DNA of 27,049 bases from an uncultured Alphaproteobacteria bacterium. Its GTDB lineage: Bacteria; Pseudomonadota; Alphaproteobacteria; TMED127. Of this stretch, positions 1 through 6,683 are shown one piece after another; the first letter of the stretch is position 1, and every line of letters begins with the position of its first letter. The stretch lies in assembly GCA_902567145.1 (NCBI GenBank), contig CACFLM010000005.1:1-27049 (forward strand), written 5' to 3'. The notes under the pieces were generated by a model, which saw nothing but the letters and a program-made list of their open reading frames with translations, was not told the origin of the DNA and searched no databases. The position numbers and the translations under genes are program-made.

Positions 1-312
1 ACTCAACAGAGCACCAAAGCCGGATAATACCCGGCGGAGGAAACTCTAGGGAAAGTGCAACAGAAAATAAACCGCCTTGAAAAAGGTAAGGGTGAAATGG
101 TGAGGTAAGAGCTCACCACATTTTTGGTAACAAAAATGGTATTGTAAACCCCTTTGGGAGCAAGTCCAAGAGGCCTGTCTAATTTGACTAACGTGGCTCT
201 GCGGAAGGGCATGGTAGGACGCTAGAAATTAATGGTAACATTGATTCAAGATTAATAGTCACAACCTTAAACATTTAGGTACAGAATCCGGCTTATAGAC
301 CATCTAGTTCTC
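1..312 (+). ncRNA. rnpB: RNase P RNA, bacterial class A (5' end missing)
   Basis: This is the catalytic RNA of RNase P, which removes the 5' leader of pre-tRNAs. Several conserved blocks align by eye with E. coli rnpB: a P12-like hairpin (GCCGG 19-23 with CCGGC 31-35), AGTGCAACAG (54-63), AGGTAAGGGTGAAA (84-97), the stem GGTGAG/CTCACC around the GTAAGAG loop (99-117), GGGAGCAAGTCCAAG (156-170) and the 3' core ACAGAATCCGGCTTAT (281-296). The first 70 or so nucleotides, including the 5' GAGGAAAGTCCGGGC-type core and the 5' strand of P1, lie left of the window. The 3' end is placed near 312 by analogy with E. coli. A T-rich run (319-328) follows and could serve in termination. The gene lies just upstream of mraZ, as I recall for many alphaproteobacteria. 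The open frame on the opposite strand here is a shadow. Confidence 0.95.
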
Positions 313-327
313 ATTATTATTTTTTTA

Positions 328-366
328 TTGAAAAATGGTTGAAAATACCATAATATCCCATAATAT
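328..366 (+). promoter_or_regulatory. Candidate twin sigma70-type promoter of the dcw operon
   Basis: Two TTGAAA hexamers (328-333 and 339-344) each stand upstream of a TAATAT hexamer (351-356, spacing 17; 361-366, spacing 16). The -10 hexamers belong to a 10-bp tandem repeat that also forms the putative MraZ boxes, so a bound repressor would block RNA polymerase. TAATAT matches TATAAT at four of six positions. CATAAT (349-354 and 359-364) is a closer -10 match but has poorer spacing. The promoter is inferred from sequence only, but it is the only non-coding space ahead of nineteen tightly packed genes. Confidence 0.45.
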
Positions 367-370
367 CCCA
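346..370 (-). promoter_or_regulatory. Putative MraZ operator: three TGGNA boxes at 10-bp spacing
   Basis: Read on the - strand, the region is TGGGA, TATTA, TGGGA, TATTA, TGGTA. This gives three 5-bp boxes separated by identical 5-bp spacers (boxes at 366-370, 356-360 and 346-350). E. coli MraZ is known to bind direct TGGGN repeats with 5-nt spacers upstream of its own gene, and the ring-shaped oligomer contacts several boxes one helical turn apart. The array ends 13 bases before the mraZ start and overlaps the candidate -10 hexamers, which suits autorepression. The boxes lie on the strand opposite to transcription. The third box has T instead of G. Confidence 0.65.
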
Positions 371-383
371 ATTAAGGATTAAT

Positions 384-848
384 ATGGCTTTGTTTTTATC
401 GACAATTATAAATAAAATGGATGCTAAATGTAGGGTATCCGTGCCCTCAACATTCAGAAATAGTCTACAAAAACAAACGTTTAAAGGGGTAATTGCTTTT
501 CCTTCCTATCAAAATAATTCTATCGATGCCTGTGGCATCGATAGAATGGAAAGCATATCAGACAGTTTGGATAGAAATCATGATTATTCCAAGGAAGAGT
601 TTGATCTCATTTCTTTATACTTCGGAGAAGCAGAACAACTCCCTTTTGACAAAGAAGGCAGAATTATACTTCCCAAGAATTTGATAAAACATGCCTCAAT
701 TGTAAAGGAAGTTTTATTTGTTGGACTTGGACCCACTTTTCAAATGTGGAATCCTGATCACTACTCACGAAAGAAAAATGAAACTATTAAAATAGCTAAT
801 AAAAAAAACCTAAACCCAAGACTTAAACCAATCCCAAAGGGAATTTAA
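384..848 (+). CDS. mraZ: MraZ, transcriptional regulator of the dcw operon
   Basis: MraZ is a DNA-binding protein of the AbrB-like double-psi barrel fold that represses its own operon. The 154-residue protein has the expected two half-repeats: residues 13-21 (DAKCRVSVP) and 89-97 (DKEGRIILP), matching the family DxKGR signature. The first copy has Cys16 where glycine is usual. The segment around 47-55 (SIDACGIDR) and the later LFVGLGPTFQMW resemble alphaproteobacterial MraZ. The ATG at 384 is preceded by AAGGA (374-378). It is the first gene of the operon and ends 11 bases before ftsZ. A perfect 14-bp inverted repeat lies inside the gene (517-547). The length is normal for the family. Confidence 0.95.
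   Translation: MALFLSTIINKMDAKCRVSVPSTFRNSLQKQTFKGVIAFPSYQNNSIDACGIDRMESISDSLDRNHDYSKEEFDLISLYFGEAEQLPFDKEGRIILPKNLIKHASIVKEVLFVGLGPTFQMWNPDHYSRKKNETIKIANKKNLNPRLKPIPKGI
517..547. repeat. Perfect inverted repeat (14-bp arms, 3-nt loop) inside mraZ
   Basis: The left arm ATTCTATCGATGCC (517-530) is followed by TGT (531-533) and the exact reverse complement GGCATCGATAGAAT (534-547). The mRNA would form a strong hairpin. No T-run follows, so it is not a standard intrinsic terminator. It encodes residues of the conserved SIDACGIDR segment of MraZ, so the reading frame is unaffected. Confidence 0.9.
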
Positions 849-854
849 AAGGAG
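849..854 (+). promoter_or_regulatory. Strong Shine-Dalgarno sequence of ftsZ
   Basis: The hexamer AAGGAG lies 5 bases before the ftsZ ATG at 860. It is the closest match to the anti-Shine-Dalgarno sequence that I noticed among the gene starts in this operon. Most cistrons downstream of ftsZ begin inside or next to the previous stop codon with no clear site. Confidence 0.8.
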
Positions 855-859
855 AAATA

Positions 860-2362
860 ATGACGCTTCATCTAAAAATGCCATCACAAAATAACAACCT
901 CTCACCCAGAATTCTTGTAATTGGAATTGGAGGCACTGGAGGAAATATAATTAATAGTATGATTAGTTCTGGAATAGAAGGAGTGGATTTCTTAAACGTC
1001 AATACGGATAGCCAACAATTGAAACACTCAAAAGTTGAAAAAACTTTACAACTTGGTCCATCATGTACTAAAGGACTGGGAGCAGGAGGAGACCCTGAAA
1101 TGGGTAAAAAAGCTGCAGAAGAAGTGATTGACGAGATCGAACAGTATATAGAAAATTCTAACATGGTATTTTTGACAGCCGGCATGGGTGGTGGTACTGG
1201 AACAGGAGCTGCACCTGTAATAGCCAAAATAACCAAGGAACATAATATCCTAACTGTTGGGGTAGTAACCAAACCTTTTAAAATGGAAGGAAAAAGAAAA
1301 ATTGAAAAAGCCGAAAAAGGTGTTATTGAACTTCAAAAGTATGTTGATAATTTAATTGTTATTCCAAATCAAAATATATTTGCTTTAGCCAAACCAGACA
1401 CCCCTGTTACTGATTCACTTCAATTGGCTAACAATGTTCTCATAGATGGAGTTAAAAGTATTATAGATTTAATGGTCAAGCCTGGAATAATGAATCATGA
1501 TTTTGCTGATGTTAAAACGGTGATGAGTGAAACAGGAAAAGTTCATCTTGGAACTGGAGTATCAGAAGGTGATGATAGGGTTAATGAGGCCACAGAAAGA
1601 GCAATTTCCAATCCATTACTAGAAAATAATTCTATGTCAGGCGCAAAAGGAGTTCTAATTAATATTACTTGTGGTGAAGACACAAGTCTTCATGATATAG
1701 ACCTAGCTATCAATAAAATTAGTGAAGAAGCAAATGAAGATGCAAATATTATTTGGGGGCTTCAGAAAGATAGTAATTATGATGGAAAATTCAAAATATC
1801 AGTAATATCAACAGGTATTGATTCTGAAAATTATTACAGAGATATTATAAATACAGAAAATATTTCAACGGTAAGCCATAATAATCAAGAAATAAATAAT
1901 GAATACGAGGAAAATAAAAATCAAGATAACAATCAACCAAGTTTCTTAGTAGATCTGCGAGAACCTAATAAACTTTCTGGGAATGCTAATAATTTAAATG
2001 CTGAAGAAAAGATTCTTGATGAACAACATCCTAATAAGAATCAATCTCCGAAAAAATCTTTTTTAGGAAGAATCTTCGGCACTCAAGCAAAAGAAGACAT
2101 AGAAAAACCTGAACAATCAGATTTAAATACAAATGATGAAAATAGTAAGGAGAAATTTATTAAAGAGTTTGAAGAGATTTCTGATAATCATGATAAAAGT
2201 GATCTGAATGATGAGAAAATTGTAATTGTTGATGAAAATGTAAGGTTTGTTTCGGAGGATGAGATTAATTCCGAAAGCACTGAAGAAAAGCAAACAACAC
2301 AGAATGAAGTAAACGATGACCTCCTTCAAATCCCTGCCTTTTTAAGAAGACAAGCAAACTAA
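860..2362 (+). CDS. ftsZ: Cell division GTPase FtsZ (relocated in the operon)
   Basis: FtsZ is the bacterial tubulin that forms the cytokinetic ring. The 500-residue protein has the N-terminal nucleotide fold (GIGGTGGNI 22-30), the tubulin signature GGGTGTGA (110-117) and the T7 catalytic loop NHDFAD (212-217). The globular part ends near residue 320. A long acidic, Asn/Glu/Lys-rich linker of about 165 residues follows, with low complexity typical of the disordered FtsZ linker. The conserved C-terminal peptide IPAFLRRQAN (491-500) binds FtsA and other partners and is the alphaproteobacterial form. The ATG at 860 has a strong Shine-Dalgarno site. The stop codon lies one base before the rsmH start. 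The gene sits between mraZ and rsmH, whereas the usual order is ftsQ-ftsA-ftsZ. All core motifs are intact, so it appears functional. Confidence 0.97.
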   Translation: MTLHLKMPSQNNNLSPRILVIGIGGTGGNIINSMISSGIEGVDFLNVNTDSQQLKHSKVEKTLQLGPSCTKGLGAGGDPEMGKKAAEEVIDEIEQYIENSNMVFLTAGMGGGTGTGAAPVIAKITKEHNILTVGVVTKPFKMEGKRKIEKAEKGVIELQKYVDNLIVIPNQNIFALAKPDTPVTDSLQLANNVLIDGVKSIIDLMVKPGIMNHDFADVKTVMSETGKVHLGTGVSEGDDRVNEATERAISNPLLENNSMSGAKGVLINITCGEDTSLHDIDLAINKISEEANEDANIIWGLQKDSNYDGKFKISVISTGIDSENYYRDIINTENISTVSHNNQEINNEYEENKNQDNNQPSFLVDLREPNKLSGNANNLNAEEKILDEQHPNKNQSPKKSFLGRIFGTQAKEDIEKPEQSDLNTNDENSKEKFIKEFEEISDNHDKSDLNDEKIVIVDENVRFVSEDEINSESTEEKQTTQNEVNDDLLQIPAFLRRQAN

Positions 2363-2363
2363 A

Positions 2364-3278
2364 ATGAATCAAGAACAACTTTCACATTTTCCTGTTATGG
2401 TTAATGAAGTTGTATCATTTCTTGAACCACAAAATAAAAAAATTTACTTAGACTGCACCTTTGGCCAAGGGGGACATTCCAAAAAAATACTGGAATCTGC
2501 AGAATGTAAAGTTTTTGCAATTGATAGAGATCTAAAATCAAGAGAATATGCCAGAAAATTAGTAAATAAATACAAAACACGCTTTGAATTTGATAACAGT
2601 AAATTCAGTGATCTTTATTCTTTATTAAAAAAAAAAAAAATAAACTATTTTGATGGAATAGTATTAGATTTAGGAATCTCTAATACTCAGCTTAATGATC
2701 CTGAAAGAGGGTTTTCATTTATGCATGATGGACCATTAGACATGAGAATGGATACTTCAAACAAGTTAACGGCCGAAATTATAATTAATGAATTTGATGA
2801 AAGAGAACTGAATGATATTTTTTTCTACTATGGAGAAGAACGAAACTCTAGAAAGATAGCAAAGTCTATAACAGAATTTAGAAGAAAAAAGAAGATAGAT
2901 TCAACAAAATTACTTTCTACAATCATAGAGAAAATAAATAATAATAAGTTCAAACATCCTGCTACGCGTGTATTTCAAGCATTGAGAATCTATATAAATG
3001 AAGAATTAAATGAATTAGAGGAAATTTTAGAAACTTCTGTAAAAATTCTTAATAAAAAATCAAGAATTATTATTGTAGCTTTTCATTCTTTAGAAGACAG
3101 AATAATCAAAAATTTTTTTAGAAACAAAAGTTTTAAAGAAACAAACAACAATAAGAAAGCTTCAAGGGGTGAGTTATTAAAAATTATTACAAAAAAACCA
3201 TTAGTACCATCATCCAACGAAATCAAAACTAACCCTAGATCAAGGTCAGCGAAATTAAGAGTGGCAGAAAAAACATGA
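2364..3278 (+). CDS. rsmH: 16S rRNA (cytosine-1402-N4) methyltransferase RsmH
   Basis: RsmH (MraW) uses S-adenosylmethionine to methylate N4 of C1402 in 16S rRNA, in the ribosomal P site. The 304-residue protein begins with the family segment HFPVM (8-12), followed by the SAM-binding loop DCTFGQGGH (30-38) and AIDRD (52-56). The middle holds ERGFSFMHDGPLDMRMD and the C-terminus holds NPRSRSAKLRVAEK. Length is normal. The ATG lies one base after the ftsZ stop, with no clear Shine-Dalgarno site, so coupling to ftsZ translation is likely. The gene overlaps ftsL by 4 bases (ATGA). A run of 14 adenines (2627-2640) lies inside the coding region and encodes KKKK. Confidence 0.96.
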   Translation: MNQEQLSHFPVMVNEVVSFLEPQNKKIYLDCTFGQGGHSKKILESAECKVFAIDRDLKSREYARKLVNKYKTRFEFDNSKFSDLYSLLKKKKINYFDGIVLDLGISNTQLNDPERGFSFMHDGPLDMRMDTSNKLTAEIIINEFDERELNDIFFYYGEERNSRKIAKSITEFRRKKKIDSTKLLSTIIEKINNNKFKHPATRVFQALRIYINEELNELEEILETSVKILNKKSRIIIVAFHSLEDRIIKNFFRNKSFKETNNNKKASRGELLKIITKKPLVPSSNEIKTNPRSRSAKLRVAEKT

Positions 3279-3526
3279 AATTTTTAAGTTTTTCTTTTAT
3301 TTCTATTATTTTTGTTTTGACTGTTTCAATTAAACTTTTGATTGTAAATCAAGAGGCAGAAATTAAAAATTATAATAAAAAAATTTCTAAAATAGACTTG
3401 GAGATTGAAAAAAATGAAACAGATATTTCATATTCAACAAGACCTCAACAATTAGAAAAAATTAATAAAGAAGAGTTCGGTTATCTTCCAATTGAACAAT
3501 CAGATATAATTAAACTTATAAAGTAA
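3275..3526 (+). CDS. ftsL: Cell division protein FtsL
   Basis: This 83-residue protein sits in the standard ftsL position between rsmH and ftsI. It has a single membrane segment at about residues 3-24, then a polar, Lys/Glu-rich stretch compatible with a coiled coil (about 28-60). This is the topology of FtsL, a bitopic divisome protein that works with FtsB and FtsQ to recruit and activate FtsW-FtsI. FtsL proteins share little sequence, so the call rests on topology, size and position. It overlaps rsmH by 4 bases and ends 3 bases before ftsI. It is on the short side for the family. Confidence 0.8.
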   Translation: MKFLSFSFISIIFVLTVSIKLLIVNQEAEIKNYNKKISKIDLEIEKNETDISYSTRPQQLEKINKEEFGYLPIEQSDIIKLIK

Positions 3527-3529
3527 ATA

Positions 3530-5197
3530 ATGTTTAAAAGTAATAATATAAACTTTGATAATGTAAAACCTAATTACAAAGTCTTTTCATCACAAAAATT
3601 ATTCTTTAAGGATAAAACTGATCTAATAAGAAGCGCGGATAGAGATAAGAATTTAAGTTTTTCAAAGAAATCTAATCTTTTTGTATTTCTGCTGACTGTC
3701 TCTTTCTTGTCATTTGTTTCATTCAACTTGCTAAAATTATCTTATAAAAAAAAGGTTAGTAAAATTGTTTCTGGAGAAATGGTACAGAAGGCAAGAGGTA
3801 AAATATTTGATAGAAATAAGGAAATAATTGCAGCCTCTTTGGATACAAAAGATTTATATATAGATATAAAAAACTCTCTTAATAAATTAAAATTAAGAGA
3901 AGAACTTTCAAAAATTTTCTCAGAAAAAGATTCTTATTTAAATAAAATATTTCAAAAAGAACAATATTCTTTAATTAAAAAGGATATTTCATTATCAAAT
4001 CTTAACAAATTAAAAATGATTGGAGACCCAGCTATAAAATTACATGAATCTACTAAAAGAATATATCCACAGCATAATATCTTCTCAAATCTAATAGGTA
4101 TTAAAACCCCACATTTAATTAGTAAAGTTGAGAAAAATCTTGATGAGTCACTAAACAAAGGTATTGACGTCAAATTAACTGTTGATTTAAGAATACAAAA
4201 TATAGTAAGGGATGAACTTTACAAAAGCTTAAAGGATTATAATGCAAAGGCTGCATTAGCCATGGTAATGAATGTACAAAATGGTGAAATTTTAGCCATG
4301 GTTTCATTGCCAGATTTTAATCCAAACTACCCCGAGTCAATTCTTCCGAAGACAGAAAATAACTTAACGTCTGAAGCAAGGTATGAAATGGGCTCTACCC
4401 TTAAAATTTTTAATGCAGCTATTGTATACGAATCAGAACATGAAATTCAAAATCAAGAATTTGATATTTCTAAGGGTTATCAAATAACAAATCAAAAAAA
4501 TATTATCGACGAGCATATAAAAAAAGATATTCTAAACTTTGAAGAGATCTTCATTAAATCTTCAAATATAGGAAGTGTAAAAATCCTGGAATCATTAGGT
4601 TCTGATTTGCAACATAAATTCTTTGAAAAAGTTGGATTAACTCAAAAATTAAAAGTAGATGGGCTTAATATAGTTTCAAACAAATTACCAGATAATTGGA
4701 GTTCACATTCAAAATTTATTAGTTACGGTTATGGTTTATCAATTTCTCCTATAAGTCTAATCACTGCATTCTCTGCATTAGTTAATGGTGGCTATAAAAT
4801 AAAGCCAACTATAATTTCTCACAACAGACAATCCGAGAAAATTAAAATACTGTCTTCAAAAACCTCCAAAAAAATAAATATTTTGATAGAAAAAATTGTA
4901 AATGAAGGTACAGGTAGGAATGCTAAAGTAAATGGGATATTAGTTGGAGGTAAGACAGGAACATCAAAAAAAGTTGAATCTGGAAACTATTCTGAGAAAA
5001 AAAAAGTAACTTCATTTATTGGAGTTTTTCCTGCTAATTATCCAGAGTATTTGACTTTTGTACTTTTTGATGAACCAGAAAATAATATTTCTGGAAATAT
5101 TGAAAATACAGGTGGTAATACTGCAGCACCTACCTTCTCTAAAATTGTAAAAAAAATCTCTCCCATAATAAGTAAAAGCAATTATTTGAAAAATTAA
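3530..5197 (+). CDS. ftsI: Septal peptidoglycan transpeptidase FtsI (PBP3)
   Basis: FtsI is the class B penicillin-binding protein that crosslinks septal peptidoglycan with FtsW. The 555-residue protein has a cytoplasmic N-terminal stretch of about 48 residues, one membrane helix (about 49-70), a dimerisation domain starting near ARGKIFDRN (88-96), and a C-terminal transpeptidase domain. The active-site motifs are present: STLK (Ser289 nucleophile, Lys292), SSN (344-346) and KTG (475-477). The segment before the nucleophile reads YEMGSTLKIF where EPGSTFK is more common. There is no PASTA domain. It lies 3 bases after ftsL and 4 bases before murE. Confidence 0.95.
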   Translation: MFKSNNINFDNVKPNYKVFSSQKLFFKDKTDLIRSADRDKNLSFSKKSNLFVFLLTVSFLSFVSFNLLKLSYKKKVSKIVSGEMVQKARGKIFDRNKEIIAASLDTKDLYIDIKNSLNKLKLREELSKIFSEKDSYLNKIFQKEQYSLIKKDISLSNLNKLKMIGDPAIKLHESTKRIYPQHNIFSNLIGIKTPHLISKVEKNLDESLNKGIDVKLTVDLRIQNIVRDELYKSLKDYNAKAALAMVMNVQNGEILAMVSLPDFNPNYPESILPKTENNLTSEARYEMGSTLKIFNAAIVYESEHEIQNQEFDISKGYQITNQKNIIDEHIKKDILNFEEIFIKSSNIGSVKILESLGSDLQHKFFEKVGLTQKLKVDGLNIVSNKLPDNWSSHSKFISYGYGLSISPISLITAFSALVNGGYKIKPTIISHNRQSEKIKILSSKTSKKINILIEKIVNEGTGRNAKVNGILVGGKTGTSKKVESGNYSEKKKVTSFIGVFPANYPEYLTFVLFDEPENNISGNIENTGGNTAAPTFSKIVKKISPIISKSNYLKN

Positions 5198-5201
5198 GAA
5201 T

Positions 5202-6683
5202 ATGAAATTAAAAACTATTCTAAAGAATTGTATTTCAAATATTAAAATCATTAACGATAATAATTTTTTGGTTAAGGGAATTTCTATTCATTCTAAAGAG
5301 GTTAAGAATAATTTTATTTTTGGAGCAATTAAGGGAAATAATTTTAATGGAGAGAAATTTATTCCGGAGTTACTTAATTTTAGAAATTTAGTAATAATTT
5401 TCTCTAGAAAATCTAAACTGAATATTGAATATGAAAAATATAAAAATATTATATTTATTCAAGCTGAAGATGTGAGACTTTTAATATCTGAGGTTTGTCT
5501 ATTTTTTTTTCCAAATAACATCCATCAAAAACTAGCTATTACAGGTACAAATGGTAAAACCAGTATAGCATTTTATGCTCATCAAATTTGGAAAAAGCAG
5601 AATATGAATGGGGCGTTTGTTGGGACATTAGGAATAAAATATAACAAAGAGATTAATTTAAAATCAAATCTTACTACACCTGATGTAATAACTGTACATA
5701 AAACACTAAAAGAGTTAACTAATTTAGGATGTAAAAGAGTTATTTTTGAAGCTTCAAGCATTGGACTAGAGCAAAAAAGGCTATCTCCCATTAAATTTGA
5801 TATTGTAGGGTTTACAAATCTTACAACTGATCACTTAGATTATCATGAATCAATGGAAAAATATAAATTTGCAAAATCTCTATTATTCACAAATCATGTA
5901 AAAAAGAATTCTTTAGCTGTAATTAATACGGATAATAAATTTTCGAACTTCTTCATGAATTTATGTAAAAAAAATAATTTAAAAATCCTAGACTATGGAA
6001 AAAAAGCTAAGTTTCTTAAAATAAAAAATATAAAAAGGATCAACGATTATTTTGAAATACAATTAAGATTTCGATCTATAGAAAAGTCATTGCAGATTGA
6101 TTGTTGTTCTGAATTTGAACTTTACAATATGATATGTTCTTTGATAATGGTTTTTAATACAAAACTTACCCCCGAGAAATTAAAAATTATTACAGAATTA
6201 AAAAATCCTAATGGGAGATTAGATAAAATATACGATAAAAAAGGAATTAAAGTTTATATTGACTATGCTCATACTCCAGATGCTATTTCTGGTGTTTTAT
6301 CTTCACTTAAAACTATTACTCAAGGAAAATTGTTTTTAGTATTTGGATGTGGTGGCGACAGAGACAAATCAAAAAGAAATTTAATGACAAAAGAAGCTGT
6401 TAAATATGCAGATTTTTTAATAATCACTGATGATAATCCAAGATTTGAAAAATCAAAAAATATAGTAAATGATATGATTAATGGAATTAACCCTAAAGAT
6501 TTAAAAAGAATTAAAATAATTCAAAATAGGAAAAATGCTATAAAAATCGCAGTAAATTTACTTTCAGCAGGAGATACTTTGGTAGTTGCAGGAAAAGGAC
6601 ATGAGAATTATCAAATAATTAAAGAAAAAAGAATAAGATTTAGTGACAAAAAAATAGCAAAAGAATTTTTAAGAATAAAATGA
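5202..6683 (+). CDS. murE: UDP-MurNAc-tripeptide synthetase MurE (meso-DAP adding)
   Basis: MurE is the cytoplasmic ligase that adds the third residue to UDP-MurNAc-L-Ala-D-Glu. The 493-residue protein has the ATP loop GTNGKT (115-120), YIDYAHTPDA (352-361), the DNPR motif (411-414) that in this family marks meso-diaminopimelate as substrate, and GKGHE (464-468). Two variations stand out. The usual EVSSHAL/EASSHGL motif reads EASSIGL, with Ile187 in place of His. The N-terminal DSR motif that contacts the uracil nucleotide reads HSK (30-32). Both may be lineage drift. The gene overlaps murF by 4 bases. Length is normal. Confidence 0.96.
   Translation: MKLKTILKNCISNIKIINDNNFLVKGISIHSKEVKNNFIFGAIKGNNFNGEKFIPELLNFRNLVIIFSRKSKLNIEYEKYKNIIFIQAEDVRLLISEVCLFFFPNNIHQKLAITGTNGKTSIAFYAHQIWKKQNMNGAFVGTLGIKYNKEINLKSNLTTPDVITVHKTLKELTNLGCKRVIFEASSIGLEQKRLSPIKFDIVGFTNLTTDHLDYHESMEKYKFAKSLLFTNHVKKNSLAVINTDNKFSNFFMNLCKKNNLKILDYGKKAKFLKIKNIKRINDYFEIQLRFRSIEKSLQIDCCSEFELYNMICSLIMVFNTKLTPEKLKIITELKNPNGRLDKIYDKKGIKVYIDYAHTPDAISGVLSSLKTITQGKLFLVFGCGGDRDKSKRNLMTKEAVKYADFLIITDDNPRFEKSKNIVNDMINGINPKDLKRIKIIQNRKNAIKIAVNLLSAGDTLVVAGKGHENYQIIKEKRIRFSDKKIAKEFLRIK

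Noticed and set aside
3..212. 69-residue open frame on the - strand at the left edge
   Set aside because: It lies opposite the RNase P RNA, whose conserved blocks explain the sequence; the protein resembles nothing and has no upstream site.
517..547. Intrinsic terminator inside mraZ
   Set aside because: The hairpin is perfect but is followed by GGAAAGC rather than a T-run, and it lies within the coding sequence of an intact gene.
868..1272. 134-residue open frame antisense to ftsZ
   Set aside because: It mirrors the glycine-rich GTPase region of ftsZ and is a codon-bias shadow. No start signal or recognisable domain.
1880..2330. Asn/Glu-rich repetitive stretch in ftsZ as a tandem repeat or inserted element
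   Set aside because: No repeat unit can be seen. Low complexity here is the usual disordered linker between the FtsZ core and its C-terminal peptide.
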